From assembly GCA_964603025.1 (NCBI GenBank), contig CAZRTO010000016.1, positions 1-25,590 of the forward strand: 25,590 nucleotides of DNA, written 5' to 3'. Below the pieces are notes generated by a model. It ran no database searches. It was not told the DNA's origin and saw only the letters and a list, made by a program, of their open reading frames with translations. Source of the stretch: CALFCX01 sp964603025 (lineage in GTDB: Bacteria > Margulisbacteria > WOR-1 > JAKLHX01). How positions within the stretch are numbered: the first letter of the stretch is position 1; each line of letters begins with the position of its first letter. Both the position numbers and the translations under genes were made by a program. This document shows positions 7,970-14,974 of this stretch, piece by piece.

Positions 7970-8673
7970 ACATTCCCGGTGATAGTGTCCTCGAAATAAA
8001 GGACCTGAGCAAAACATATTTTACCGGAAAGCTTTCCGTTCCTGTTCTGTACAATATCGATCTGAGCGTGCGGAAAGGCGAGTTCGTATCTATAATGGGG
8101 CCTTCCGGATGCGGCAAATCCACATTGATGAACCTTGTAGGATGTCTTGATCGTCCGACCTCAGGGGCCATACGGCTTAACGGCACGGATGTCTCTTTGC
8201 TTTCGGACGCCGGACTGGCCGCCATCAGGAACAGGAATATCGGCTTCGTGTTCCAGACATTTAATCTGCTCCCCAGGATAACGGCCGAAGAAAACGTGGA
8301 GATCCCTCTCATCTATAGCGGCATAGGAGGGCCCGAGCGAAGGAAGAAGGCCCTTTCCGCGCTTGAGTCCATGGGGGTGCTAAAAAGGTCGGACCACAGG
8401 CCCAACGAAATATCCGGGGGTGAAAGACAGAGAGTGGCCATTGCAAGGGCGATAGTGAACGCGCCTTCATTGATACTCGCTGACGAACCGACCGGGAACC
8501 TCGATAGCAGGTCAGGGCTTGAGGTCATGAAGATCTTCGAATCGCTGAACCGCTCGGGAGTGACCATTCTGATGGTCACTCACGACCGCAACATCGCTGA
8601 CTGGGGAAGCCGTCTCGTCCGCATGTTCGACGGCCGTATTGTCGAGGATTCGGCGATAAGGAAACAGCAATGA
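7966..8673 (+). CDS. MacB/LolD-type ABC transporter ATPase
   Basis: This 235-residue nucleotide-binding subunit powers the exporter and has every catalytic motif: Walker A GPSGCGKST (K51), Q-loop VFQTFNLLP (about 95-103), signature ISGGERQRVAIARA (about 149-162), Walker B LILADEPTGNLD with catalytic E174, and H-loop THD (H206). The TFNLLP after the Q-loop and the TGNLD D-loop are typical of the MacB/LolD/FtsE group rather than importers. It overlaps the adaptor upstream and the permease downstream (ATGA at 8670-8673). In E. coli MacB the ATPase and permease are one polypeptide; here they are separate, the common arrangement outside Proteobacteria. Confidence 0.94.
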   Translation: MNIPGDSVLEIKDLSKTYFTGKLSVPVLYNIDLSVRKGEFVSIMGPSGCGKSTLMNLVGCLDRPTSGAIRLNGTDVSLLSDAGLAAIRNRNIGFVFQTFNLLPRITAEENVEIPLIYSGIGGPERRKKALSALESMGVLKRSDHRPNEISGGERQRVAIARAIVNAPSLILADEPTGNLDSRSGLEVMKIFESLNRSGVTILMVTHDRNIADWGSRLVRMFDGRIVEDSAIRKQQ

Positions 8674-9866
8674 ACTTTCTTGACAGCGTGCTGATGGCGG
8701 TAAGGTCGATATTTGCAAACCGTTTAAGGTCGGCGCTTACCATGCTGGGAGTGGTCATAGGCATAGCATCGGTGATAATACTGGTGGCCATAGGCGAAGC
8801 GGCAAAAATATATGTCGTGGCCCAGGTTGAATCCTGGGGGATAGGGCCGAACGTTATACAGGTAAACCCCGGCAAGGACCAGTCTGATATGAGCGCGTTC
8901 TTGAGCAGCAAGCTCAGAATGAACGATGCCGTACGCATAAGAGAAGAGAGTACCGCGATCGACGAGGTCCTGCCGATAATTTCCGGCTCAGCAAAGGCCC
9001 GTTACGGGAAGAAAGAACATACGATAAAACAGGTCTGGGGGGTCACGGAAAACTACCAGAAGATCTTTAATCACAAAATAGTCTCCGGCAGGCTTTTTTC
9101 CAAAGGTGATGTGGACGGCCGCAGGCGCGTATGCGTTCTCGGTCGCACCGTTGCCAGGAACCTGTTCGGGAATTTTGACCCGATAGGCGAGCGGATAAAG
9201 ATCTCCGGAAGAAAATTTGTGGTCACCGGTGTGTTCGAAGAAAAAGGCAAGATGCTCATGTTCGACATGGACGACGTGGTCGTCATCCCGATAACAACGG
9301 CCATGTCTCTTTTTGATACGAAGGGGCTCATAGAAATAGATGTTGCGGCAAAGAACAGGGACCTCGTGCCCAAAGCGGTGGAAGAGATACGCGCGGTGCT
9401 GGACAGAAGGCTGTCCAGGGACGAGTACCAGGTGACGACCCAGGAGGGCATGATGAACATGCTCAACAATATAGTCGGGTTGCTCACCTCGGTCATAGGC
9501 GGGATAGCGGCAATATCCCTTGTTGTCGGGAGCATAGGGATAATGAACATCATGCTCGTATCCGTGACGGAACGCACCAAAGAGATAGGCATACGGAAAG
9601 CGGTAGGGGCCAGAAAGATCGATATATTTGCCCAATTCCTCATTGAGTCGGTAGTCATCAGTTTCTTCGGCGGGCTGCTCGGGATAGTGCTCGGGCTCGC
9701 GGGGACCTTTCTCATAATGTATGTGATCAAGCTTGAAATGGTTGTCGTTGTCTGGGCCTTGACGCTGGCCGTCACGGTCTCCGCTTTTATAGGCATTGTA
9801 TCCGGGGTCTATCCAGCGATGCGGGCGGTGAACCTGGATCCCATCGAAGCTCTAAGATATGAGTAA
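8670..9866 (+). CDS. MacB-type ABC transporter permease (FtsX-like)
   Basis: This is the membrane subunit of the exporter, 398 residues with the MacB topology: one N-terminal membrane helix (about 22-45, following the amphipathic ANRLRSALTMLG), a periplasmic MacB core domain (about 50-260), then three C-terminal helices (about 275-300, 325-350 and 362-385). The coupling motif VTERTKEIGIRKAVGAR and the terminal AVNLDPIEALRYE are hallmark MacB segments. Proteins of this class act as mechanotransmitters pushing periplasmic substrates through TolC. The substrate is not evident; the secreted protein at 3954, the tolC gene and both adaptors are in the same apparent operon. Confidence 0.94.
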   Translation: MNFLDSVLMAVRSIFANRLRSALTMLGVVIGIASVIILVAIGEAAKIYVVAQVESWGIGPNVIQVNPGKDQSDMSAFLSSKLRMNDAVRIREESTAIDEVLPIISGSAKARYGKKEHTIKQVWGVTENYQKIFNHKIVSGRLFSKGDVDGRRRVCVLGRTVARNLFGNFDPIGERIKISGRKFVVTGVFEEKGKMLMFDMDDVVVIPITTAMSLFDTKGLIEIDVAAKNRDLVPKAVEEIRAVLDRRLSRDEYQVTTQEGMMNMLNNIVGLLTSVIGGIAAISLVVGSIGIMNIMLVSVTERTKEIGIRKAVGARKIDIFAQFLIESVVISFFGGLLGIVLGLAGTFLIMYVIKLEMVVVVWALTLAVTVSAFIGIVSGVYPAMRAVNLDPIEALRYE

Positions 9867-9900
9867 GAGAGGTCGTTCTTTCTCTTGATTCAATTTTTTT
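9865..9900. terminator. Possible weak terminator between convergent genes
   Basis: AAGAGA (9865-9870) and TCTCTT (9881-9886) form a 6-bp stem with a 10-nt loop at the end of the permease gene. A T run follows at 9894-9900 but is 7 nt from the stem, so the fit is poor. The T run lies within the 3' end of the minus-strand gene. Confidence 0.3.
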
Positions 9901-10399
9901 GAGATAGCAGGCGTTTCACGTCGTCGGCTATGGATTCCCTGACCGCCTCATCATAGTCCACATAGACCTTGTCGACCGTGCCGTACTGATCGATAACGAA
10001 CGTTACGGGGATTATCAGGATCCTGAAGTCCTTTATCGAGGTCTTTCTGCTGTCGATGAGCGTGAGAAGATCTATCCCGTTCTTTTTCAGGAAAGAGCCG
10101 ACCAGCTCAGAGTCCTTGTCGAGTGAGACCGTCACTATGCCGATCCCTTTTGTATCTTTGTTGAGCGAGGATAGGAATTTGAGGTTGTCGATGCACGAAT
10201 CACTCCAGGTGGTGAAGAATGTAAGTATATAAGGTTTTCCTTTAAGCGAGGATACATTGAAAGGGGCGCCGTTCAGTTTTGGCAAAGAAAGGTCTGGAGC
10301 CGGACTTCCGGCCGAAAGCGCCAGAGCGTCCTGCTGTATAGATCCGCACACCGCAAACAGCGCGGCGAGCACACCCGCCACGAGCATTCTCTTTACCAT
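9890..10399 (-). CDS. TlpA/peroxiredoxin-like thioredoxin-fold protein lacking the CXXC pair
   Basis: Translated from ATG at 10399 (169 aa) it begins with a secretion signal (MVKRMLVAGVLAALFAVCGS, possible cleavage after ALA), so the protein should be periplasmic or membrane-anchored. The mature part is a TlpA/AhpC-TSA thioredoxin fold: GSPAPDLSLPKLNG, LKGKPYILTFFTTWSDSC, the cis-proline segment IIPVTFVID and a C-terminal helix. At the active site WCxxC reads WSDSC: the attacking cysteine is Ser and only the second Cys remains, so the usual disulfide chemistry is unlikely. An upstream in-frame ATG at 10543 would overlap yggS and lose the signal, so I rejected it. No Shine-Dalgarno is visible, matching a near-leaderless mRNA from the promoter at 10408-10435. 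Convergent with the permease gene. Confidence 0.82.
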   Translation of the reverse strand: MVKRMLVAGVLAALFAVCGSIQQDALALSAGSPAPDLSLPKLNGAPFNVSSLKGKPYILTFFTTWSDSCIDNLKFLSSLNKDTKGIGIVTVSLDKDSELVGSFLKKNGIDLLTLIDSRKTSIKDFRILIIPVTFVIDQYGTVDKVYVDYDEAVRESIADDVKRLLSQKN

Positions 10400-10407
10400 T
10401 AACACCA

Positions 10408-10435
10408 ATTTTACAACTTGCCATGGCAATGTCAA
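10408..10435 (-). promoter_or_regulatory. Promoter of the thioredoxin-fold gene
   Basis: Reading the minus strand, TTGACA (10435-10430, perfect consensus) and TAAAAT (10413-10408) are separated by 16 bp. Transcription would start near 10401, only a couple of bases before the ATG at 10399, so the message would be almost leaderless. Confidence 0.6.
10418..10429. promoter_or_regulatory. Perfect 12-bp palindrome in the shared promoter region (candidate operator)
   Basis: TTGCCATGGCAA is its own reverse complement. It covers the yggS -35 and sits in the spacer of the thioredoxin-fold gene promoter, where a dimeric regulator could control both. No regulator is identified, and the overlap with the hexamers alone could explain part of the symmetry. 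Confidence 0.4.
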
Positions 10436-10447
10436 GGTTGGTATGAT
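10418..10447 (+). promoter_or_regulatory. Promoter of yggS, overlapping the divergent promoter
   Basis: TTGCCA (10418-10423) and TATGAT (10442-10447) are 18 bp apart. Transcription would start near 10454, at or next to the ATG at 10455. The -35 lies inside the spacer of the opposing promoter, so the two polymerases should compete for this site. Confidence 0.5.
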
Positions 10448-10454
10448 ATCAGGC

Positions 10455-11117
10455 ATGAGCCAAGTCGCGGACAATATAAGAGCTGTAAGGGCCTCAATGC
10501 GCGCCGCCGCCGACAGATCCGGACGCGACCCTTCAGGGATCACTTTAATGGCGGTGACAAAGGGCCAGGACCTCCGGGCTTTACAGGAAGCCCTGGGTGA
10601 AGGGATCTCCGATATAGGCGAGAACAGAGTTCAGGAGGCGGCTTCAAAAAGCCTGCTTTTACCGCGGGACGGCCGCGTCAGATGGCATATGATCGGTCAC
10701 CTGCAGACCAACAAGGTCAGAACGGCTCTGTCTATCTTCGACCATGTCCATTCTGTGGACAGCCTAAGGCTTGCGCGGGCTGTGAACGAAGAGGCCGGCA
10801 GGGCCGGAAGGACGGTGCCGGTATATGCAGAGGTCAATGTGTCCGGAGAGAACAGCAAATACGGGATCCCCCCCGGTTCGCTGCCGTCCTTTCTTGAAGA
10901 ACTGCGCGGCATGACCAATTTGCGTATAGAAGGGTTAATGACCATGGCCCCGTTTTCTCGGGATCCTGAGGACAGCCGTCCATATTTCCGCATGCTTGCC
11001 AAGCTCGCGCGTGAGAGAGGGGTTTCCGGTCTCAGCATGGGAATGTCCGGGGATTTTACTGTTGCAATTGAAGAAGGAGCGACTATAATAAGGGTAGGCA
11101 GGGCCATATTCGGGTGA
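10455..11117 (+). CDS. yggS: YggS/PLPBP family pyridoxal phosphate homeostasis protein
   Basis: This single-domain PLP-binding protein (YggS, YlmE or PipY) buffers free pyridoxal phosphate; it folds like the alanine racemase barrel but is not an enzyme as far as known. From ATG 10455 it has 220 residues. The PLP lysine is K36 in LMAVTKGQ; DIGENRVQEAASK, WHMIGHLQTNKVR, VHSVDSLRLA, VYAEVNVSGENSKYG, IEGLMTMAPF, LSMGMSGDF and TIIRVGRAIFG are all standard family segments. The frame is open for another 66 codons upstream but those run through the divergent gene. ATG 10443 is an alternative start adding four residues, but it overlaps the -10 element. It heads the yggS-sepF-proC cluster. Confidence 0.94.
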   Translation: MSQVADNIRAVRASMRAAADRSGRDPSGITLMAVTKGQDLRALQEALGEGISDIGENRVQEAASKSLLLPRDGRVRWHMIGHLQTNKVRTALSIFDHVHSVDSLRLARAVNEEAGRAGRTVPVYAEVNVSGENSKYGIPPGSLPSFLEELRGMTNLRIEGLMTMAPFSRDPEDSRPYFRMLAKLARERGVSGLSMGMSGDFTVAIEEGATIIRVGRAIFG

Positions 11118-11145
11118 GGCCCGCACCAAAAAGGAGGATAGAGGT

Positions 11146-11592
11146 ATGATCGATATCTTTAACAAAGCGAAGGAGTTCATCGGGCTTGGGCCTGAAGAGG
11201 AAGTTATGGACATGCCGCTCCAAAAGATGGAGCCGCCCTCGCAGGATTACCAGCAGTCGAGACCGAAGAACGTAAAAAAATCCTCGTCGTCCTCTGACCT
11301 GGAAATATCGATATATGAGCCTAAGGCGTATGAGAATTCAATAGAGATATCCGCGCGCCTGAGGAGCGGCCATCCGGTCATAGTCAACCTGAAATATCTT
11401 GACAGCACCGAAGGCACCCGCCTGGTCGATTTTATCTGCGGCACCGCTTTCGCGATCGACGGCCATATGATGAGGATATCCGATACTATCTTTCTCCTTT
11501 CCCCGACCAACGTTTCCATAGCCGATTATTCAGAAAAGAACCAGGCTGAAAGCACACAGGCAAGGGAAGGGTTGCTGCACAACAGATTATAA
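11146..11592 (+). CDS. sepF: SepF cell division protein
   Basis: SepF polymerises into rings, binds the C-terminal tail of FtsZ and anchors the Z-ring to the membrane. The 148-residue protein shows the three expected parts: an N-terminal amphipathic anchor (MIDIFNKAKEFIGLG), a flexible Ser/Pro/Gln-rich linker (about 20-52) and the globular SepF domain (about 55-130) with HPVIVNLKYLD, RLVDFICGTAFAIDG and the terminal IFLLSPTNVSI. AAGGAGG at 11131-11137 is 8 nt from the ATG. SepF marks Terrabacteria such as Firmicutes, Actinobacteria and Cyanobacteria, which is taxonomically useful next to lptC. Confidence 0.95.
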   Translation: MIDIFNKAKEFIGLGPEEEVMDMPLQKMEPPSQDYQQSRPKNVKKSSSSSDLEISIYEPKAYENSIEISARLRSGHPVIVNLKYLDSTEGTRLVDFICGTAFAIDGHMMRISDTIFLLSPTNVSIADYSEKNQAESTQAREGLLHNRL

Positions 11593-11597
11593 GCAAT

Positions 11598-12428
11598 ATG
11601 TCGCATAATCAAAGGCTCTCTTTCATAGGGGCCGGCCGCATGGCCGAGGCCATAATCCGCGGGATACTTAAGTCGGGGACGTTCTCCGCCCATAACGTTA
11701 TCATTTCAGACAAGGACGGGAAAAGGCTGGCGCATATAGCGGAGAATTTCGGAGCCAGGATAGCCAAAGGCAACTCGCACGCGGTCGAGGAGTCGGACAT
11801 AGTGCTGCTTGCCGTAAAACCTCAGTCTAAACCCGGGGTGCTCAGAGAAATAACCAAAACTTCCATAGCTGGAAAACTTTTTATTTCGATCGCCGCCGGC
11901 ATCTCTCTCAGATTCCTGGAAAAGAAGCTTCCTGGTTCCCGCGTGATCCGTGTGATGCCTAACAATCCCTGTCTTGTGGGCTGCGGTATGAGCGTGATCT
12001 GCAGGGGCTCGGATGCCACGGACAGCGACATGGCCCAGGCCAGAGGCATTTTCTCGCCTCTGGGGGACACGATGGAAATAGGCGAGGAGCTGATGGACGC
12101 TGTGACCGGATTGTCCGGGTCAGGACCGGCTTTTGTTTACAGCGCCGTGCAGGGCATGATAAAAGGCGGAGAAACCTGCGGGCTAAGCCATGCCGATTCA
12201 AAGCGCCTCGCGATCCAGACCTTTTTGGGAGCGGCGGCCACATTGAAAGAGACCGGCCGGCCGGCCGCCGAACTGATAGAAATGGTATCTTCTCCGGGAG
12301 GGACCACTATAGAAGGGCTCAAGATCCTGGAGAAGCAAAAGTTTGAAGAGTCGATGGCCGGGGCCGTGGCCGCAGCGGCAAAAAGAGCCGGAGAGATACG
12401 AGCGGAATATGAAGAAGGGAGCCTTTGA
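11598..12428 (+). CDS. proC: Pyrroline-5-carboxylate reductase
   Basis: ProC catalyses the last step of proline synthesis, NAD(P)H-dependent reduction of 1-pyrroline-5-carboxylate. The 276-residue length is standard. The N-terminal Rossmann motif is FIGAGRMAEAI (about 8-19); LLAVKPQ, RVMPNNP, the helix segment GLSGSGPAFVY and the signature SSPGGTTIEGL near the C-terminus are all present. It starts 5 nt after the sepF stop and ends immediately before the TTG of the TPR gene, so the group reads as one operon. The sepF-proC adjacency occurs in Cyanobacteria and several Firmicutes. Confidence 0.96.
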   Translation: MSHNQRLSFIGAGRMAEAIIRGILKSGTFSAHNVIISDKDGKRLAHIAENFGARIAKGNSHAVEESDIVLLAVKPQSKPGVLREITKTSIAGKLFISIAAGISLRFLEKKLPGSRVIRVMPNNPCLVGCGMSVICRGSDATDSDMAQARGIFSPLGDTMEIGEELMDAVTGLSGSGPAFVYSAVQGMIKGGETCGLSHADSKRLAIQTFLGAAATLKETGRPAAELIEMVSSPGGTTIEGLKILEKQKFEESMAGAVAAAAKRAGEIRAEYEEGSL

Positions 12429-13040
12429 TTGAGAAAAACGATCTTGATACTTCTGTTGATCCTTGCCTCTCTGGCGGTCAGGTCCATAGCATGGGTGAAC
12501 ACGCCCGAGCTGCTTGAGGAGATACGGCAAAAAGAAGCCGCGGTCAAGAACGATCCAAGCTCCCCGGATGCCAGGTTCGATCTGGCGATAACATACGCTT
12601 ATACTAACAAGATAGAAGCAGGTCTCGAGGCCTTGAAAGAGACCGGGGAACTTGCCGGGGACACAAAAAAATACGCCAGATGTCTTATTGAAAGATACTA
12701 CGAAAAGGTCAGCAGGGACCCAAAGGATTGGAAGTCCAGGTTCCGTTTGGCGTTCGCCTATTATTTTGGAGGCTACAAAAAGCAGGCTACCGCGGAACTA
12801 CAGAACATAGCCAACCTCGATCCCAAGAACCCCTGGCCGCACGGATATATGGCCGTTATAGCGGCCGAAGAAGAGCGCTGGCAGGACGGGATACAGCACA
12901 TGAGGAGCGCCATAGCGATAGACTACAATGTCGCGGCATTCCATCTGGGACTGGCTCAGGCATATTACAAGACCGGTAATCATTTTGGCGGGGTCAGGGC
13001 AACCGCGGAAGCCCTGCGACTGCGCGCTCTCGGATACTGA
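12429..13040 (+). CDS. TPR-repeat protein with N-terminal signal/anchor
   Basis: This is a 203-residue tetratricopeptide protein starting at TTG 12429, with AAGGGAG about 9 nt upstream. The first 20 residues are hydrophobic (TILILLLILASLAV), so it is exported or membrane-anchored facing the periplasm. About four helix-turn-helix TPR units follow, with the usual pattern (SPDARFDLAITYAYTNKIEAG; WKSRFRLAFAYYFGGYKKQA; NPWPHGYMAVIAAEEERWQDG; VAAFHLGLAQAYYKTGNHFGG). TPRs mediate protein contacts and the partner is unknown; its position between proC and lptC suggests, weakly, an envelope assembly role. No enzymatic domain is present. Confidence 0.8.
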   Translation: MRKTILILLLILASLAVRSIAWVNTPELLEEIRQKEAAVKNDPSSPDARFDLAITYAYTNKIEAGLEALKETGELAGDTKKYARCLIERYYEKVSRDPKDWKSRFRLAFAYYFGGYKKQATAELQNIANLDPKNPWPHGYMAVIAAEEERWQDGIQHMRSAIAIDYNVAAFHLGLAQAYYKTGNHFGGVRATAEALRLRALGY

Positions 13041-13043
13041 GGT

Positions 13044-13970
13044 ATGCTCAAAAGAATATTCGCCTTTCTTATTCTCTTTCTGGTCGCTTGGATGTTCTAC
13101 TGGGCCTTGTTCATACCCAAAGAAAGCCTCAGCGGCAGGATAACCAGGGAACTAGAGCGCCAGAGCGCTAAACTGGACCTTTTCATGAGGGGCGTGGTCT
13201 TTTCCGAGATAGTTGATGGAAAGAAATACTGGGAGATCAAAGCTCTCACTTCCCAGATAAATAAGGACACGGGACAGGCGCTGCTCAGCGACGTGAACGG
13301 CACTTTTTTCAGTTCCGATGTGCCCTCTCTTTCTTTTACCGCGCCTTCTGTCGTATGGGATATGAAGGGCAAGGAGATAAAGATCGACAGGCCCAAAGGA
13401 TCGGACGGGAATTACAGGTTCACCGTTCCCGACCTGTCCTGGTCGCTTGGGCGCGACAGTTTCTGGACGGATGGCGCGGTCATATTAGAGGGCAACAACG
13501 GTTCGGTCAGGGGAAAAGGACTTTACGGTAGCCCCGGAAAGTCGGGCATGACGGTAAAAGGTTCTCCTGTGGCTGTTTTCTCAAAAGGCAGGACCAGGCT
13601 GGATCTTCGCGCGGATTCTTTTTCTTTCAACGCTTCCGGAGATATAACCGCCGACGGTTCGTGCGAAGCCTCGATGGACGATCTGTCGGTCACCGCCGAT
13701 AGGATGAAGTATTCAAAGAGCCGCATGGAGATATCGGCCTTAGGGAAAGTGGCGGTCAGATATCATGACATAAAAGCTTCCTCTGACAGGGCCGTCTTTT
13801 CGGTCGGAGGTTCTACGGTGATGCTGTCCGGCAGGGCGTCGGCCTTAAGGCAGGGCAGCAGCATGAAGGCGGGCAGGTTGAAAATAGACATGAAAAATAA
13901 TAGGATAGTTATGGAAGAAAGGACCGAGGTCTTTGTGGAAGAAGGCGACCTCGGGGAACAGGGCAGATGA
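13044..13970 (+). CDS. lptC: LptC-like LPS export protein with an extended LptA-like C-terminus
   Basis: LptC is the bitopic inner-membrane protein that receives lipopolysaccharide from LptBFG and passes it to LptA. There is one N-terminal membrane helix (about 4-22), then a beta-jellyroll beginning KKYWEIKALTSQINKDTGQALL, the typical LptC pattern in which each strand pair places lipid-binding residues inside. At 308 residues it is much longer than the roughly 190-residue E. coli LptC; the second half (about 205-300) has the OstA/LptA rhythm (VTADRMKYSKSRMEISALGK, GRASALRQ, MKAGRLKIDM). It may therefore combine LptC with part of the LptA bridge. It overlaps trxB by 4 bp. It is evidence for an LPS-type outer membrane. 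Confidence 0.78.
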   Translation: MLKRIFAFLILFLVAWMFYWALFIPKESLSGRITRELERQSAKLDLFMRGVVFSEIVDGKKYWEIKALTSQINKDTGQALLSDVNGTFFSSDVPSLSFTAPSVVWDMKGKEIKIDRPKGSDGNYRFTVPDLSWSLGRDSFWTDGAVILEGNNGSVRGKGLYGSPGKSGMTVKGSPVAVFSKGRTRLDLRADSFSFNASGDITADGSCEASMDDLSVTADRMKYSKSRMEISALGKVAVRYHDIKASSDRAVFSVGGSTVMLSGRASALRQGSSMKAGRLKIDMKNNRIVMEERTEVFVEEGDLGEQGR

Positions 13971-14941
13971 CAACGGATTCAATGCTGGTCGCCGAAGCTC
14001 AGGAGATAGTAAAGGACCGGCCTCTTCCTTTTGACGTGATCATTGTGGGCGGAGGGCCGGCTGGCCTGACCGCAGGGACATATTGCGCGCGCGCGGGCAT
14101 GAAGACGATGCTGGTGGAGCGGGCCATACTCGGGGGGCAGATATCGCTCTGTTCGGCAATAGAGAACTATCCCGGGTTCCCGTCAGGCATATCGGGCGTG
14201 GAACTGGCGGCGCGTTTTGAGGACCAGGCCAAGAAATTCGGTGTCGAGACCGTATGGGGCGATGTTCAGCAGATCTCCTGTGAGGCCCCTCTCAAAAAAG
14301 TACAGCTTCTGGACAATACCTTCAGCGCAAAGACACTGATAATATCCATAGGCACGGAGCCGAAAAAGCTCGGCATCCCTGGAGAATCAGAATTCCTCGG
14401 GAAGGGGGTTTCATACTGCGCTACCTGTGACGGAGCTTTTTACAAGGACAAGGAGATCGTTGTGATCGGCGGCGGCAATTCCGCGGTACAGGAGGCGATA
14501 TTTCTGACCAAATTCGCTTCAAAGGTCAAAATAGTGCACCGCAGGGACCGACTGCGCGCCGACCAGGTGCTGGCCGAGCGGGCCGTTTCAGACGCGAAGA
14601 TAGAGATGGTTTGGGATAGCGTGCCGCTTTCGGTCAACGGTTCGGGGGCGGTCGGGTCGGTCACAGTAAGGAACGTGAAAGACAACACCAAAAAAGAGAT
14701 CTCCTGCGACGGCGTGTTCATATATATAGGAGAAGCTCCAAATACGGGGCTTTTTAAGGGCGTTCTTGATCTTTCTCCGGAGGGTTTTATCGTTACGGAC
14801 GATCTTATGAGGACCTCATGCAAGGGAGTGTTCGCGGCAGGGGATGTCCGCCACAAGAATTTCCGGCAGATCGCGACAGCTGTCGGCGACGGCGCCATAG
14901 CTGCCGATTCCGCCCGAAAATTCCTCGAAAACATGCTATAA
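13967..14941 (+). CDS. trxB: Thioredoxin reductase
   Basis: This NADPH- and FAD-dependent flavoenzyme reduces thioredoxin. At 324 residues it has the low-molecular-weight bacterial layout: FAD-binding VGGGPAGLTAGTYCARAG (about 27-44), ENYPGFPSGISG, the inserted NADPH domain with IGGGNSAVQEAIFL, redox pair CATC (C151 and C154) followed by DGAFYKDKEIVVIGG, and C-terminal FAGDVRHKNFRQIATAVGDGA equivalent. ATG at 13967 overlaps the lptC stop; ATG 13982 is a possible internal alternative because the first 20 residues are not conserved family sequence. Extended -10 elements for rpsB lie at its 3' end. Confidence 0.95.
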   Translation: MTTDSMLVAEAQEIVKDRPLPFDVIIVGGGPAGLTAGTYCARAGMKTMLVERAILGGQISLCSAIENYPGFPSGISGVELAARFEDQAKKFGVETVWGDVQQISCEAPLKKVQLLDNTFSAKTLIISIGTEPKKLGIPGESEFLGKGVSYCATCDGAFYKDKEIVVIGGGNSAVQEAIFLTKFASKVKIVHRRDRLRADQVLAERAVSDAKIEMVWDSVPLSVNGSGAVGSVTVRNVKDNTKKEISCDGVFIYIGEAPNTGLFKGVLDLSPEGFIVTDDLMRTSCKGVFAAGDVRHKNFRQIATAVGDGAIAADSARKFLENML

Positions 14942-14953
14942 TTTCCATATAAT
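14934..14953 (+). promoter_or_regulatory. Candidate promoter of rpsB-tsf (extended -10)
   Basis: TGCTATAAT (14934-14942) is a perfect extended -10, and a second TATAAT lies at 14948-14953. Neither has a good -35 (the best are AT-poor). The position, at the trxB stop and 20-30 nt before a strong Shine-Dalgarno, suits a separate promoter for the highly expressed ribosomal genes. Confidence 0.5.
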
Positions 14954-14974
14954 ATTCTTTCAGGAGGTTTTACT

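Noticed and set aside
10257..10454. A 66-codon N-terminal extension of yggS
   Set aside because: It runs antisense through the thioredoxin-fold gene and is unlike any YggS start; the conserved protein begins at 10455.
10400..10543. A longer minus-strand start for the thioredoxin-fold gene
   Set aside because: It would overlap yggS and bury the signal peptide; the promoter at 10408-10435 would lie inside it.
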